Assembly: GCA_003160635.1 (NCBI GenBank)
Contig: PMLV01000086.1
Span: 369-35,118 of the forward strand
Origin: Acidimicrobiaceae bacterium
GTDB lineage: Bacteria; Actinomycetota; Acidimicrobiia; Acidimicrobiales; RAAP-2
Reading direction: 5' to 3'
Length of the DNA stretch: 34,750 bases
A program made the position numbers and the translations under genes. The notes under the pieces were generated by a model that was not told the DNA's origin, searched no databases, and saw only the letters and a program-made list of their open reading frames with translations. Below, in pieces: positions 23,237-33,483 of the stretch (position 1 is its first letter; every line of letters starts with the position of its first letter).

Positions 23237-24895
23237 TCAGCTCTTGCTGGCGTCGAGTCCCGCCAGGTAGCCGAACACGGAGCTGTTCCCGATGCTCGCA
23301 CCGGCACCGAGATACTTCCGCCCCATGACGCTCGCCGTGGCGTTGCCCGTGGCGTAGAGGTGAGGGATCGCCTCGCCGGAAGGCTTGAGGACACGGGCGT
23401 TCTCGTCAGCCAGGATCCCTCCGCACGTCCCGACGTCGCCCGGGTACACGGCGGACGCGTAGAAAGGACCCTTTTCGATCGGGGCCAGGCAGTTGTTCGG
23501 CTTCCATTTCGGGTCGCCCAGGTACTGGTTGTACGCGCCCTCTCCCGTGTGGAACTCGGGGTCGACGCCCCGCTTGGCGTTGGGGTTGAACTGGTCCAAT
23601 GTCGCACGCAGGCCGGCCGGGTCGATCCCGCACATGGCCGCGAGCTCATCGATGGTGTCGGCCTTCTTGTAGTCGCCGGACTCGAACCAGGCCTTGGGAA
23701 TGACGCCGGGCCGGCCCTTCCCGAAGGCGTAGCGGCGGCGGAAGTCGTCGTCGAAGATCACCCACGCCGGCACCGCCTTCACCGTGTGATTGCGCTCGAG
23801 CTGCGCCTTGCAGACTTCGAGGTAGGAGCTGGCCTCGTTGACAAATCGCTGGCCGGCCGCGTCGACGTAGATCGAGCCCGGTCGCTGGCGGTCTGATTCG
23901 AAGACCGCAAAGTCGTTGATCTCCTTGCAGGGGTTCCACACGACTTCGTCCATCAAGTCGGTGGCAGCACCCAGGCTCATGGCGAGCTCGATCATCTCGC
24001 CGGTGTCGCCCGGGTTCGAGAATGAGAACTTGTCGGTCGTTGCCGCCGGGTCGAGATACCGCTTCCGCATCTCCGTGTTGTGCGAGAACCCGCCCGAAGA
24101 GATGAGCACGCCCCTGCGGGCCAGGACGCGCACTTCCTTCCCGTCGCGCTGCACCACCACCCCTGCAGCCTTGCCGTCCTCGATGATGATGTCCCGGGCG
24201 GCGGAGTTGGTCCAGACCGGGATTTCCTTGTTGAGGGCCACATAGAGCATCTGCCCGATGAACGACCAGCCGGACGTAAGGGGTGCCTGGCCGCGGGCGA
24301 AGGCTGCCTTCGTGCGTGCCCACGTGCGCGCCGACACGGCGAGAGCCTTCGGGCTTCGATTGAAGTTGACCAGCTTGGCGGCATCCCCCGTGTACGCCGC
24401 CAGGCCCGACATTTCGAAGAGAAAGCTCTGCTGCAGCTTCTCGAACCACGGCCCCAGACGGTGGCCATCAAAGACCACGCCCTCAATCGACCGGCCGCGT
24501 GCCTTTCCACCCTTCGCATCGGGGTAGTAATCGGAGTAGCCCTCGCAGCGGCGAAACGTAAGACCCAAGCCCTGGAGGAAGGACACCATCTCGGGGCCTC
24601 GATTGATGTACGCCTCCCTGCGCTCGTAGGAGGAGGCGGGGCCGACATCGCCGACGACGTCTTCGAAATAGGCCATCGCATCTTCGCGGGAGTCCTCGAC
24701 CCCTTCGGCCACCATGAGGGGGTTGTTCGGGATCCACAGCACTCCCCCGGACATGGCTGTCGATCCCCCGACGAGCTCGCGCTTTTCAAGGACGAGTGCC
24801 TCGTAGCCCCTCGAGTTGACGGCGAGGGCGCTGGCGAGACCCCCTCCCCCGCTGCCGATGGAAACGAAATCGGTCGTGAAATCCCACTCTGCCAT
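23237..24895 (-). CDS. FAD-dependent oxidoreductase, 3-ketosteroid delta1-dehydrogenase-like
   Basis: A 552-residue flavoprotein of the fumarate-reductase/KstD group. The N-terminal FAD-binding motif is IGSGGGGLASALAV with VLEKRELVGGSTAMSGGVLWIP; a middle strand carries ARRGVLISSGGFSHN, and the end reads LYATGNATASVMGRKYLGAGASIG followed by SVFGYLAGL. The tyrosine-glycine pair in RKYLGAG falls where KstD enzymes have their catalytic Tyr...Gly (YPGxG), but the other catalytic tyrosines cannot be placed by eye, so a related dehydrogenase is also possible. ATG 24895 follows GGGGGG at 6 bases; the upstream extension to 24985 lacks family sequence. It converges on the ferredoxin gene and diverges from the gene at 25060, and may act on the same substrate class as the Rieske oxygenase. 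Confidence 0.85.
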   Translation of the reverse strand: MAEWDFTTDFVSIGSGGGGLASALAVNSRGYEALVLEKRELVGGSTAMSGGVLWIPNNPLMVAEGVEDSREDAMAYFEDVVGDVGPASSYERREAYINRGPEMVSFLQGLGLTFRRCEGYSDYYPDAKGGKARGRSIEGVVFDGHRLGPWFEKLQQSFLFEMSGLAAYTGDAAKLVNFNRSPKALAVSARTWARTKAAFARGQAPLTSGWSFIGQMLYVALNKEIPVWTNSAARDIIIEDGKAAGVVVQRDGKEVRVLARRGVLISSGGFSHNTEMRKRYLDPAATTDKFSFSNPGDTGEMIELAMSLGAATDLMDEVVWNPCKEINDFAVFESDRQRPGSIYVDAAGQRFVNEASSYLEVCKAQLERNHTVKAVPAWVIFDDDFRRRYAFGKGRPGVIPKAWFESGDYKKADTIDELAAMCGIDPAGLRATLDQFNPNAKRGVDPEFHTGEGAYNQYLGDPKWKPNNCLAPIEKGPFYASAVYPGDVGTCGGILADENARVLKPSGEAIPHLYATGNATASVMGRKYLGAGASIGNSSVFGYLAGLDASKS

Positions 24896-25046
24896 CTGTA
24901 TCCCCCCGACGAGCCGTTGGTGTACCTGAGATGCTCCCTCTTTCTCGCGTGCATTGCAATATCTGCGCGGTGCCGAGCTCCCCACGTGACGAACGGTGCC
25001 CGGGACCGCGGTACTTCTGGCCCTGAGGTGGCCGGGGCGGCCTCAC

Positions 25047-25052
25047 TAGGCT
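25047..25052 (+). promoter_or_regulatory. Putative -10 element for a leaderless mRNA
   Basis: TAGGCT matches the actinobacterial TANNNT -10 pattern and lies exactly 7 bases before the GTG at 25060, which has no ribosome site. This is the layout expected of a leaderless transcript. The 150-base region upstream, to the flavoprotein start, shows nothing else I can name. Confidence 0.4.
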
Positions 25053-25059
25053 CCCTGGC

Positions 25060-25764
25060 GTGACCGCTTGGAACGCCGGCACCATCTCCTCGTTGGCCAC
25101 TGCCGGCGGGACACTCGTCCTCGGGGTCGCCACGTTCGCGGCCGTGCGTTCGGCCAACCGGTCCGCCCGGATCGCCGAGCGATCGTTCCAGATCGGGCTG
25201 CGTCCGATCCTGGCGCCATCACGGCTGGAGGACCCGCCTCAGAAGGTGATGTTCCGGGATCGTCATTGGGTCAAGCTCGAAGGTGGGCGGGCCGTGGTCG
25301 AAGTGGTCGATGGGGTCGTCTACCTGGCCATGCTCGTACGAAACGTCGGCAACGGCATGGCCATCATCGAGGCCTGGAAGCCCTTCGCCGGACAGAAGAA
25401 GGGGGACGATCCTTGGGGCTCGGTTGACGACTTCCGGCCGCAGACCCGCGCCCTCTGGGTGGCGCCCAACGATGTCGCCTTCTGGCAGGGGGCACTGCGG
25501 GACGAGGCTGACGAGCTGCAACAGTCAGTGGCCGAAGGCGTGGCCGAGGGGGCGATCACCGTTGACCTGCTCTATCTCGACCACGAAGGAGGTCAGCGGA
25601 CCGTGAGCCGCTTCTCCTTCATACGCCATGAGGGCCATCAGCTCGATAGTGGCGAGGGTCAGGGTTCGGATTCGGCTTCGGGTGAGACCCCGGGGGACCA
25701 CGACCGGAGCAGGCAGGAATGGTGGGTGTCACTCTCCATGCACCACACGCTGGATGCCAAGTGA
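25060..25764 (+). CDS. Membrane-anchored protein of unknown function
   Basis: A 234-residue protein. A hydrophobic helix lies at about residues 8-28 (ISSLATAGGTLVLGVATFAA), then a short helical stretch (RSANRSARIAERSFQIGLRP) and a beta-rich soluble domain with YLAMLVRNVGNGMAIIEAW, WVAPNDVAFWQGAL and TVDLLYLDHEGGQRTVSRF. The block 'RPxL..S....NVGNG.A...' is common to many actinobacterial proteins of unknown role that carry one N-terminal helix; I do not recognise a named function. The final ~35 residues are acidic and serine-rich. The GTG start is supported by a TAGGCT element 7 bases upstream. The gene at 25843 follows on the same strand after 78 bases. Confidence 0.75.
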   Translation: MTAWNAGTISSLATAGGTLVLGVATFAAVRSANRSARIAERSFQIGLRPILAPSRLEDPPQKVMFRDRHWVKLEGGRAVVEVVDGVVYLAMLVRNVGNGMAIIEAWKPFAGQKKGDDPWGSVDDFRPQTRALWVAPNDVAFWQGALRDEADELQQSVAEGVAEGAITVDLLYLDHEGGQRTVSRFSFIRHEGHQLDSGEGQGSDSASGETPGDHDRSRQEWWVSLSMHHTLDAK

Positions 25765-25842
25765 GATGCGTGCGCAGTTGCGGCGAGAAAGTCCGGTCCG
25801 CCTCCGTCCGGCGATGACGCCAAGCCAGCGGTAGGGCCGCCG

Positions 25843-26382
25843 ATGGGACGCGCCTCACCCCCCGACGCCGCCAAGGGAGTTCCAGATCTGATCGGTCCCG
25901 ACCTGCGTGTCCTTTTCTGCGGGATCAACCCGGGGAGCCTCTCGGGCGAGCTGGGCCTCCACTTCGCCCGGGCCGGGAACCGCTTTTGGAAGTTGCTGCA
26001 TGCCGGAGGGTTCACCGATCGCGTCCTTCTCCCGTCGGAGCAAGGCCTACTCCCGGCGCTGGGCATCGGCATCACGAACCTGGTCGAGAGAACGACGACG
26101 GCAGCCAGCGAACTCGGCAACGAGGAATTACGCGCCGGCGCGCTCGTCCTGGAAGCAAAGGCAGTTGCCCTGCGCCCCCGCTTCATCGCCGTGCTGGGTC
26201 TCGGGGCCTACGGGTCGGCGTTTCGGCGCCCCCGGGCGGTCATCGGCGAACAACCAGAGACGCTCGGCGGCGCAACGCTGTGGTTGCTCCCCAACCCGAG
26301 TGGCCTCCAGGCGCAGTACCAACTACCCGAGATGACGGGTCTCTTCCGCAGTCTTCACGGGGCCGTATTCGAGAGGGGCTAG
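25843..26382 (+). CDS. mug: G/U mismatch-specific DNA glycosylase (Mug family)
   Basis: A 179-residue uracil-DNA-glycosylase-superfamily protein that removes uracil or thymine from G:U and G:T mismatches. The catalytic-loop motif is LFCGINPGSLSG at residues ~24-35, with the Asn that activates water, and the second loop is LLPNPSGLQA at ~146-155, the minor-groove intercalation motif of Mug/TDG. NRFWKLLHAGGFTDR and GITNLVERTTTAASEL between them are also typical. Length fits family 2 enzymes. Start ATG 25843; AGGG lies a few bases upstream. It converges on metX, whose stop is only 4 bases beyond. Confidence 0.93.
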   Translation: MGRASPPDAAKGVPDLIGPDLRVLFCGINPGSLSGELGLHFARAGNRFWKLLHAGGFTDRVLLPSEQGLLPALGIGITNLVERTTTAASELGNEELRAGALVLEAKAVALRPRFIAVLGLGAYGSAFRRPRAVIGEQPETLGGATLWLLPNPSGLQAQYQLPEMTGLFRSLHGAVFERG

Positions 26383-26386
26383 ACAG

Positions 26387-28866
<2,480 letters not shown>

Positions 28867-28876
28867 TCACAAATAG

Positions 28877-28891
28877 GACGAATTTAGTCAA
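28877..28891 (-). promoter_or_regulatory. Promoter/operator of metY-metX: dyad overlapping a -35 element
   Basis: On the minus strand TTGACT (28891-28886) is a 5/6 match to a -35 box and overlaps the dyad GAC-n-AA-n-TT-n-GTC (28889-28877, 10 of 12 paired positions symmetric). The best -10 at 17-bp spacing is only GAAGAT. The dyad resembles operators of Rrf2-type regulators of sulfur and Fe-S metabolism, from memory; no such regulator is in the window. Confidence 0.45.
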
Positions 28892-29181
28892 CTTATGTGT
28901 GCGGGCCGGCAACTCCCGCGCTGAGAACCATCCGCCCCCGTTACGACGAGTCCGGACAACTGTGCACAACGAAGGCTATTCGGCGAGCGGGCGCGTGTGT
29001 CGTGGCCAGCGGCAAAAGCGCTCCACGGATTTTGCGGCATGGCAATATGAGCTGTGCCAAATCCGGGGAGAGCCGATTGGTCACGACACCGAGGAGCGCC
29101 GCCGTGTGAGCACACGCCGCAAGATCGACCTTCGCGAGGATCCCGCTCATCGCAGGCGAGGCCGCCCAACCGGGTTAGTGC
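28892..29181. other. Intergenic region, no gene recognised
   Basis: The 290 bases between the metY promoter and the DUF2142 gene hold only short open frames of skewed, Arg-rich composition on both strands. I see no riboswitch-like fold, tRNA or conserved protein. It should include the promoter of the plus-strand gene at 29182, but no convincing -35/-10 pair stands out. Confidence 0.4.
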
Positions 29182-30846
29182 GTGACCCTCGCACCGACCG
29201 CTGACGCGGCGAGCGACGCCACCCAGGCGGGCGAGTCCCACACGAAGAACTCAACTTCCATTCGACAGGCCAACCCGAAGGCTGAAACCCCGAAACGGTT
29301 CGTCGGAACCTGGCTTCGCTGCTTCCTGGTCCTCTTCGTACTTTGTGCCGCGTGGTGCCTGGCCACACCGCTCGGAGGTGCGCCCGACGAACCCGCACAA
29401 ATCGTGAAGGCAGCAGCGACGGTTCAGGGGGAGCTCATCGGGCAGCCGGTGCGAGGTGCACACGCCGCCACGAGGAGCTTCCGGATCCCCGCTCTCTTCC
29501 GTTCGGTCTATGAGCTCCCGGAGTGCTACCAGTTCCATTCGAAGATTCCCGCCGGATGTGCCCCACACCTGCGCTCGTCCTCTCGCATCGTCACCGTGAG
29601 TACGTACGTCGGACGTTATCCACCCCTTTACTACGCCATCGTCGGACTGCCGACTCTGGTGATGCACTCGCAGAGCGTCATCTATTTCATGAGGCTCATC
29701 GGCGCATTCATCGACGCCCTGCTCCTTAGCCTCGCGTTCGCGATCGCAGCCATTTGGTGCAGATCCACGTTGATGGTCGAAGCCCTGGCGTTGGCGATCA
29801 CCCCTATGGTCTTCTTCTTCGCCGGGGTGGTAAATCCAAACGGCTTCGAGATCGCGGCCGCCATCTGCGCGTGGACCAGCGGGCTTGCGCTCGTGCGCAA
29901 TTGGTCTCTCCATCCCCCGCTGAGCGTGCTGGCGGCCTTCGTCGTCTCGGGCAGCCTCCTCGAGCTGACGAGAGGACTGTCCGTCCTGTGGATGGCACTC
30001 ATCGTTGTCACCTTGATCTGCCTCGAGCCCAGAACATGCTGGCGCTTGCTCCATCAGCGCTCGGTTCGCATCGGAGCCGCCATTCTCGTCGTCGTGGGAG
30101 CGGTCGCCGTCGGCTTCGTGCTGGTGGCACGAACGCTCAAGGTCCTGCCCTCGAGCGAGCTGCCACCCGTACATGCGTCCTTCGTCGCTCTTACAGAGCG
30201 AGTGCTCGGGCAGATCGGAACGTACGTGAGGGAGTTTGTCGGCGTCTTCGGCTGGCTCGATACTCCGTCGCCTGCACTCGTCACGATTCTGTGGATTTCG
30301 TTGCTGGGTTTCCTTCTCCTCCTCGGGCTGGCCGCGTCGGGAAGGCGCGAGAGCGTGGTACTGGTCGGGCTGATGATCGGATCGTTCGTTGTCTCCCTCG
30401 TGGTCATCGAGTGGAATGCCGGAACCTCGGGGATTACGTGGCAGGCGCGGGATGGATTTCCTCTCTACGCCGGCACTCCACTCCTCGCCGGCATCTTGAT
30501 ACCGCACACCTCCATCGCGGGTTTTGGGGATTTCGCCCGCAAGCGGGTGGCGGCCATCGTGGCGATCACTGTGGGGGTATGTCAGCTCACGGATTTTGGC
30601 TGGACCCTTCGGCGCTTCACCGTCGGACTCGGTCGCACGGTGAACCTCTTTCAACCGGTCAAGCACGGGTGGTCGCCGCCCCTGGGTACCCCACTCACGG
30701 CGCTTCTCGGGGCGGCGGCGGTCGTGGCGTACGCCTGGTGGCTCTCCCTTCGGACCCGGGGCCACGGTGTCGGGAGAATCAGCAGTGCCGTGCCGATGCG
30801 CGAGCCGACGATGGAGCCGACACCCGAGGCGTTACCCGACGTGTGA
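29182..30846 (+). CDS. DUF2142-type polytopic membrane protein
   Basis: A 554-residue membrane protein with a polar N-terminus of ~45 residues, a first helix (LRCFLVLFVLCAAWCLATPL) and then about ten more hydrophobic segments to residue ~525. DUF2142 hallmarks are GGAPDEPAQIVKAAA after helix 1, YPPLYYAIVGLP near residue 150, MVFFFAGVVNPNGFEIAAA near 215 and the later DGFPLYAGTPLLAG. These proteins resemble glycosyltransferase-C-like membrane enzymes and are often found with cell-surface polysaccharide genes, but no reaction is established. The GTG at 29182 is the first in-frame start; a start further inside is possible because the first 40 residues are not conserved-looking and no ribosome site is evident. 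No surface-sugar genes are adjacent here, so it stands alone. Confidence 0.85.
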   Translation: MTLAPTADAASDATQAGESHTKNSTSIRQANPKAETPKRFVGTWLRCFLVLFVLCAAWCLATPLGGAPDEPAQIVKAAATVQGELIGQPVRGAHAATRSFRIPALFRSVYELPECYQFHSKIPAGCAPHLRSSSRIVTVSTYVGRYPPLYYAIVGLPTLVMHSQSVIYFMRLIGAFIDALLLSLAFAIAAIWCRSTLMVEALALAITPMVFFFAGVVNPNGFEIAAAICAWTSGLALVRNWSLHPPLSVLAAFVVSGSLLELTRGLSVLWMALIVVTLICLEPRTCWRLLHQRSVRIGAAILVVVGAVAVGFVLVARTLKVLPSSELPPVHASFVALTERVLGQIGTYVREFVGVFGWLDTPSPALVTILWISLLGFLLLLGLAASGRRESVVLVGLMIGSFVVSLVVIEWNAGTSGITWQARDGFPLYAGTPLLAGILIPHTSIAGFGDFARKRVAAIVAITVGVCQLTDFGWTLRRFTVGLGRTVNLFQPVKHGWSPPLGTPLTALLGAAAVVAYAWWLSLRTRGHGVGRISSAVPMREPTMEPTPEALPDV

Positions 30847-30857
30847 GGCGAGCCGAT

Positions 30858-30882
30858 ACCCACGTCGATTGACCTCGTGGGT
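30858..30882 (+). terminator. Hairpin after the DUF2142 gene
   Basis: ACCCACG (30858-30864) and CGTGGGT (30876-30882) form a perfect 7-bp stem with an 11-base loop, starting 12 bases past the stop at 30846. No T-tract follows. Confidence 0.5.
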
Positions 30883-31350
30883 GGAGCCGCAACCGGATAG
30901 GGAGTCGGACCGTGTGGAGCACTTCGCCGTGGCGGCTCTTCCCACACCTCCTTCATCTCGCAAAGTGATCATGCCGATCGAACAGCACGTCGAGTGCATC
31001 GCCGGCTGCACCGCGTGTGACGGATAGTTTCCGGCTCTGTGCGTGTGGACAATCGCGTTGAGGTAGCCAACACGGGCCAGCGGATCCGTTCTCAGCGCGA
31101 AATTCGAGAACGCAATTCCGGTGCGTCATCAAGAACGGACCATCCGAACCGTTCGCTCCGTTGCCTCGTTGCCGGGGCCCGACCGGGCGCAAATGACGCC
31201 TTCGCCACGTTCCGGATTCGCCGTGCAACGCCCGAAATTCGGTCCTGGCGCGACCAATCCGGTGAAAAGCAATGGAAATTTCAAGCCTGAAAGGGAAACT
31301 TTTCGCTTCAGAGCGTGCACAACGGTGCTCCAGTCAGCAAGAATGTCGTC
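30883..31350. other. Intergenic region upstream of the HU gene
   Basis: No conserved gene is recognised in these ~470 bases. Two copies of CGAAATTCG occur (31098-31106 and, within the dyad CCGAAATTCGG, 31232-31242), and GAAATTTC at 31275-31282. A 19-codon open frame at 30971-31027 ends in a Cys-rich stretch (CIAGCTACDG) but has no clear ribosome site. The AT-richer segment at 31260-31310 probably holds the HU promoter. Confidence 0.4.
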
Positions 31351-31866
31351 ATGAACAAGCGAGAACTAGCAAAGTCCGTAGCCGTACAGGCCGATGTCGA
31401 GCTGAAGACGGTGGCAGCAGTCCTTGACGGTTTCACCGATGTGGTGACGGCCGTGGTGTCCAAGGGCGAGCCGGTATCGATTCCCGGTTTTGCCAAATTC
31501 GTCAAGGTCGATCGTGCAGCACGGATGGGTCGCAACCCCGCCACGGGCGAGACGATTCGGATCAAGGCATCCAAGAAGGCTCGGATTACGCCGGTGAAAG
31601 CGTTCAAGGACGCCGTGCTGGCCCCAGCCACCGCTCCCAAATTGAAGAAGGGCGCCTACCCGATCGATCCCACCGCCGTGGCCGCTGCGGGCAAGGCAGC
31701 CGCTGTTGCTCCGGTCAGGGCCACTGTCGCCAAGGCGCCGGCCAAGAAGGCTCCCGCGGCGAAGAAGGTCGTCCGCCGCGCCGCGCCGGCCAAGAAGGCT
31801 CCCGCGGCGAAGAAGGTCGTCCGCCGCGCCGCCCCGGCCAAGAAGGCCGTCAAGCGCGCTCGCTGA
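31351..31866 (+). CDS. hupB: HU-family nucleoid protein with basic Lys/Ala/Pro tail (HupB type)
   Basis: A 171-residue DNA-binding protein. Residues 1-90 are an HU/IHF domain: MNKRELAKSVAVQADV, AVLDGFTDVVTAVVSKGEPV, IPGFAKFVKVDRAARMGRNP, where the Arg-Asn-Pro beta-arm tip that inserts into the minor groove is seen, and TGETIRIKASKKA. Residues ~105-171 form a histone-H1-like tail rich in Lys, Ala, Pro and Arg with an exact 16-residue duplication (AKKAPAAKKVVRRAAP twice). Such tails occur in mycobacterial HupB. It bends and compacts DNA in the nucleoid. ATG 31351 fits the family start exactly; a GTG at 31315 would add 12 residues and cannot be excluded, as neither has a strong ribosome site. 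Confidence 0.93.
   Translation: MNKRELAKSVAVQADVELKTVAAVLDGFTDVVTAVVSKGEPVSIPGFAKFVKVDRAARMGRNPATGETIRIKASKKARITPVKAFKDAVLAPATAPKLKKGAYPIDPTAVAAAGKAAAVAPVRATVAKAPAKKAPAAKKVVRRAAPAKKAPAAKKVVRRAAPAKKAVKRAR
31741..31836 (+). repeat. 48-bp tandem duplication in the HU tail
   Basis: Two adjacent 48-base units (31741-31788 and 31789-31836) differ at one base and encode the same 16 residues; a third partial copy begins at 31837 (GCCAAGAAGGC). Near-identity at the third codon positions points to recent duplication or ongoing slippage. Confidence 0.9.
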
Positions 31867-31909
31867 TCGGCTGAGCCTCCGGTGAGAGGGAGGCAGCAAA
31901 TCGGACCAC

Positions 31910-32140
31910 ATGGGTGAACCGATAGCTGACCGACCGCTGACACAGCCTCATGGAGACCGGCTCTCGCCGGGACACCCGGCCTATCAACTGATCCTCGACG
32001 AGCATGCGACCGCACTTCGCCGTGGGTTGATGAGTTACGTCGATCCACCCACGGGACTGTCCGTTCTCACCGCGGGATACCTGATGGCGAGGGGCAGTTG
32101 CTGTCATTCCGGATGCCGGCACTGCCCCTATCTCGCCTGA
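31910..32140 (+). CDS. Small cysteine-rich DUF5522-like protein
   Basis: A 76-residue protein with the pattern HPAYQLILDEHATALRRG, YVDPPTGLSVLTAGYL and a C-terminal cluster RGSCCHSGCRHCPYL. The four cysteines and one histidine packed in that cluster suggest a metal or Fe-S site. This fits the DUF5522 family of small proteins, whose function is not known. The start ATG 31910 has GAGGGAGG about 17 bases upstream, which is too far for a normal ribosome site; no other in-frame start exists. It follows the HU gene by 43 bases on the same strand and could share its transcript. Confidence 0.75.
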   Translation: MGEPIADRPLTQPHGDRLSPGHPAYQLILDEHATALRRGLMSYVDPPTGLSVLTAGYLMARGSCCHSGCRHCPYLA

Positions 32141-32347
32141 CGCCGCGCCTTACCAGCGCCTGACACGGCGACCTGTGGAGGGGCCCGCTCATCACAAGGT
32201 CACCGATGGTGGTTGGCGGCCTTCCTCCGCGCGACAGCCAGGTTCCGTACCAGGTCGGCAGCGACGCGCCGCAAGGGCCGGCAGGGGTTCCGGCGCGTCA
32301 GACCAATGGCCCCGCCAACGCCTCGCTTGTCTGCTCCTGTCAACGCT

Positions 32348-32605
32348 CCCGAACGATGGGAGTGGTCGCCGCTGTACTTCAAGGAGATCTCGTGGGTCGG
32401 CTCCAATGCCTTCGGCATAGAGGAAGTCGAGGGGGTCCGCCTGCACGGAATCGAGCATTTCCTGCGACTCGTCGAGGACGGTCGCATCGACCTGACGGGC
32501 ATGCTGACCCACACGTTCCGGCTGGACCAGTGGCGCGAGGCGTTCACTGCCCTGGCGACACAACAGGAAACGGGAGCCGTAAAGGTGGCATTCGACTTCC
32601 GCTGA
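32348..32605 (+). pseudogene. 3' remnant of a zinc-type alcohol dehydrogenase gene
   Basis: About 85 residues resemble the C-terminal end of a medium-chain zinc-dependent alcohol dehydrogenase: APERWEWSPLYFKEISWVG, GIEHFLRLVEDGRIDLTGML, THTFRLDQWREAF and TGAVKVAFDF. The catalytic domain with its Cys/His zinc ligands and the GxGxxG nucleotide fold are absent. The same frame is open back to 32213, but that part is Arg-rich and unlike any dehydrogenase, and neither other frame upstream shows the missing part. The gene is a 5'-truncated relic, probably left by deletion or recombination. It ends 38 bases from the convergent YbjQ-like operon. Confidence 0.7.
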
Positions 32606-32643
32606 GCGCCCTGGGTACGCCGAGGGCCACCCGTCCCGGCCCC

Positions 32644-33483
32644 TTACCCTCCTCGAAGGCTCTGGGCGGCGAAGGTCACGACCGCATCATCAAGGGGAAG
32701 GATCACGTCGGGCCGTACGAACTGATGGGATTCGGCCACCAAGCGCACCGCCGTCCCCCACGCGGTGAAGCCCACGGCGTGACGAGCAAAGTGCATCGGA
32801 CCCTCGGTCACCTTGACTTGCACGACGCCTTGACCGCCCACGTCGAGGGCGGAACGCTGCATCCGTTCCATGGCTGACTCCCGAGCCGAATACATCGCTT
32901 CGGTGAAGTTGGTCAGCTCCACATTTTGGGTCTTTTGCTTCATCGCATCGCTGGCCGACCGGCGCGGGGCGTAGGCGAAACTGGCGCCGAAGGCCAGGCC
33001 AACGGGCAGCCACCCCGCTCCCTGGAGCAAGGTGAAATCACGCGCCGACAGATCGGATACGAACGGAGCCGACGGGTGGCCCCCCCCTTCGAGAGGACGA
33101 ATGGCCGTCCCTATGAGTTCCACGTCGATGTGATGTGTGTGCACCTCGACGTTGACCCGCACCCCCACCACCCCGTGGCCGTGCGCCTTGATGCATTCGT
33201 TCTGGAGCTGCTCCGACGCTCCCTTGACCGCAGCGTTGTGCGCCTCGGACGCCACGCCGATTTCCCCTTGCCCCCAGTTCCACACGCCCATCGGCACGGA
33301 AACGACAGCCACACCGCAGACGAGATCGACCGGTTCCCAACCTGCCCCGTGAAGAAGGAGCGCCTCGTCGATCGAGAGGTCCGAGGTCACCCCCCGGGTG
33401 GAGGAGGGCGGAGCAGCGCTAGCGAGGGATGTGGCCCCGCTCAGCATCTCCGCCCTGGCGTCGATGGTCCCGCCGTCACTCAT
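32644..33483 (-). CDS. Protein with two YbjQ-like (heavy-metal-binding type) domains
   Basis: A 279-residue soluble protein with two copies of a YbjQ/PF01906-like unit at ~33-132 and ~143-250. Each begins with a 'S.....LL.GAGW.PV.L..G' block (SIDEALLLHGAGWEPVDL; SARDFTLLQGAGWLPVGL), continues with a helix rich in Ala/Glu (AVKGASEQLQNECIKAHGHG; SARESAMERMQRSALDVGGQ) and the strands GVVGVRVNV or GVVQVKVTE, and ends in a GTAIRP or GTAVRLV strand. YbjQ-type domains form pentamers in single-domain relatives; metal binding is suggested by family name only, and no Cys/His site is conserved here. Its ATG overlaps the stop of the upstream gene by 4 bases. It is the last gene of the operon. Confidence 0.8.
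   Translation of the reverse strand: MSDGGTIDARAEMLSGATSLASAAPPSSTRGVTSDLSIDEALLLHGAGWEPVDLVCGVAVVSVPMGVWNWGQGEIGVASEAHNAAVKGASEQLQNECIKAHGHGVVGVRVNVEVHTHHIDVELIGTAIRPLEGGGHPSAPFVSDLSARDFTLLQGAGWLPVGLAFGASFAYAPRRSASDAMKQKTQNVELTNFTEAMYSARESAMERMQRSALDVGGQGVVQVKVTEGPMHFARHAVGFTAWGTAVRLVAESHQFVRPDVILPLDDAVVTFAAQSLRGG

Noticed and set aside
29251..30765. 504-codon minus-strand open frame
   Set aside because: Antisense to the DUF2142 gene, highly charged and without motifs, whereas the plus strand has membrane helices and family blocks.
30953..31228. 91-codon minus-strand open frame before the HU gene
   Set aside because: No ribosome site, no motif, composition like non-coding DNA.
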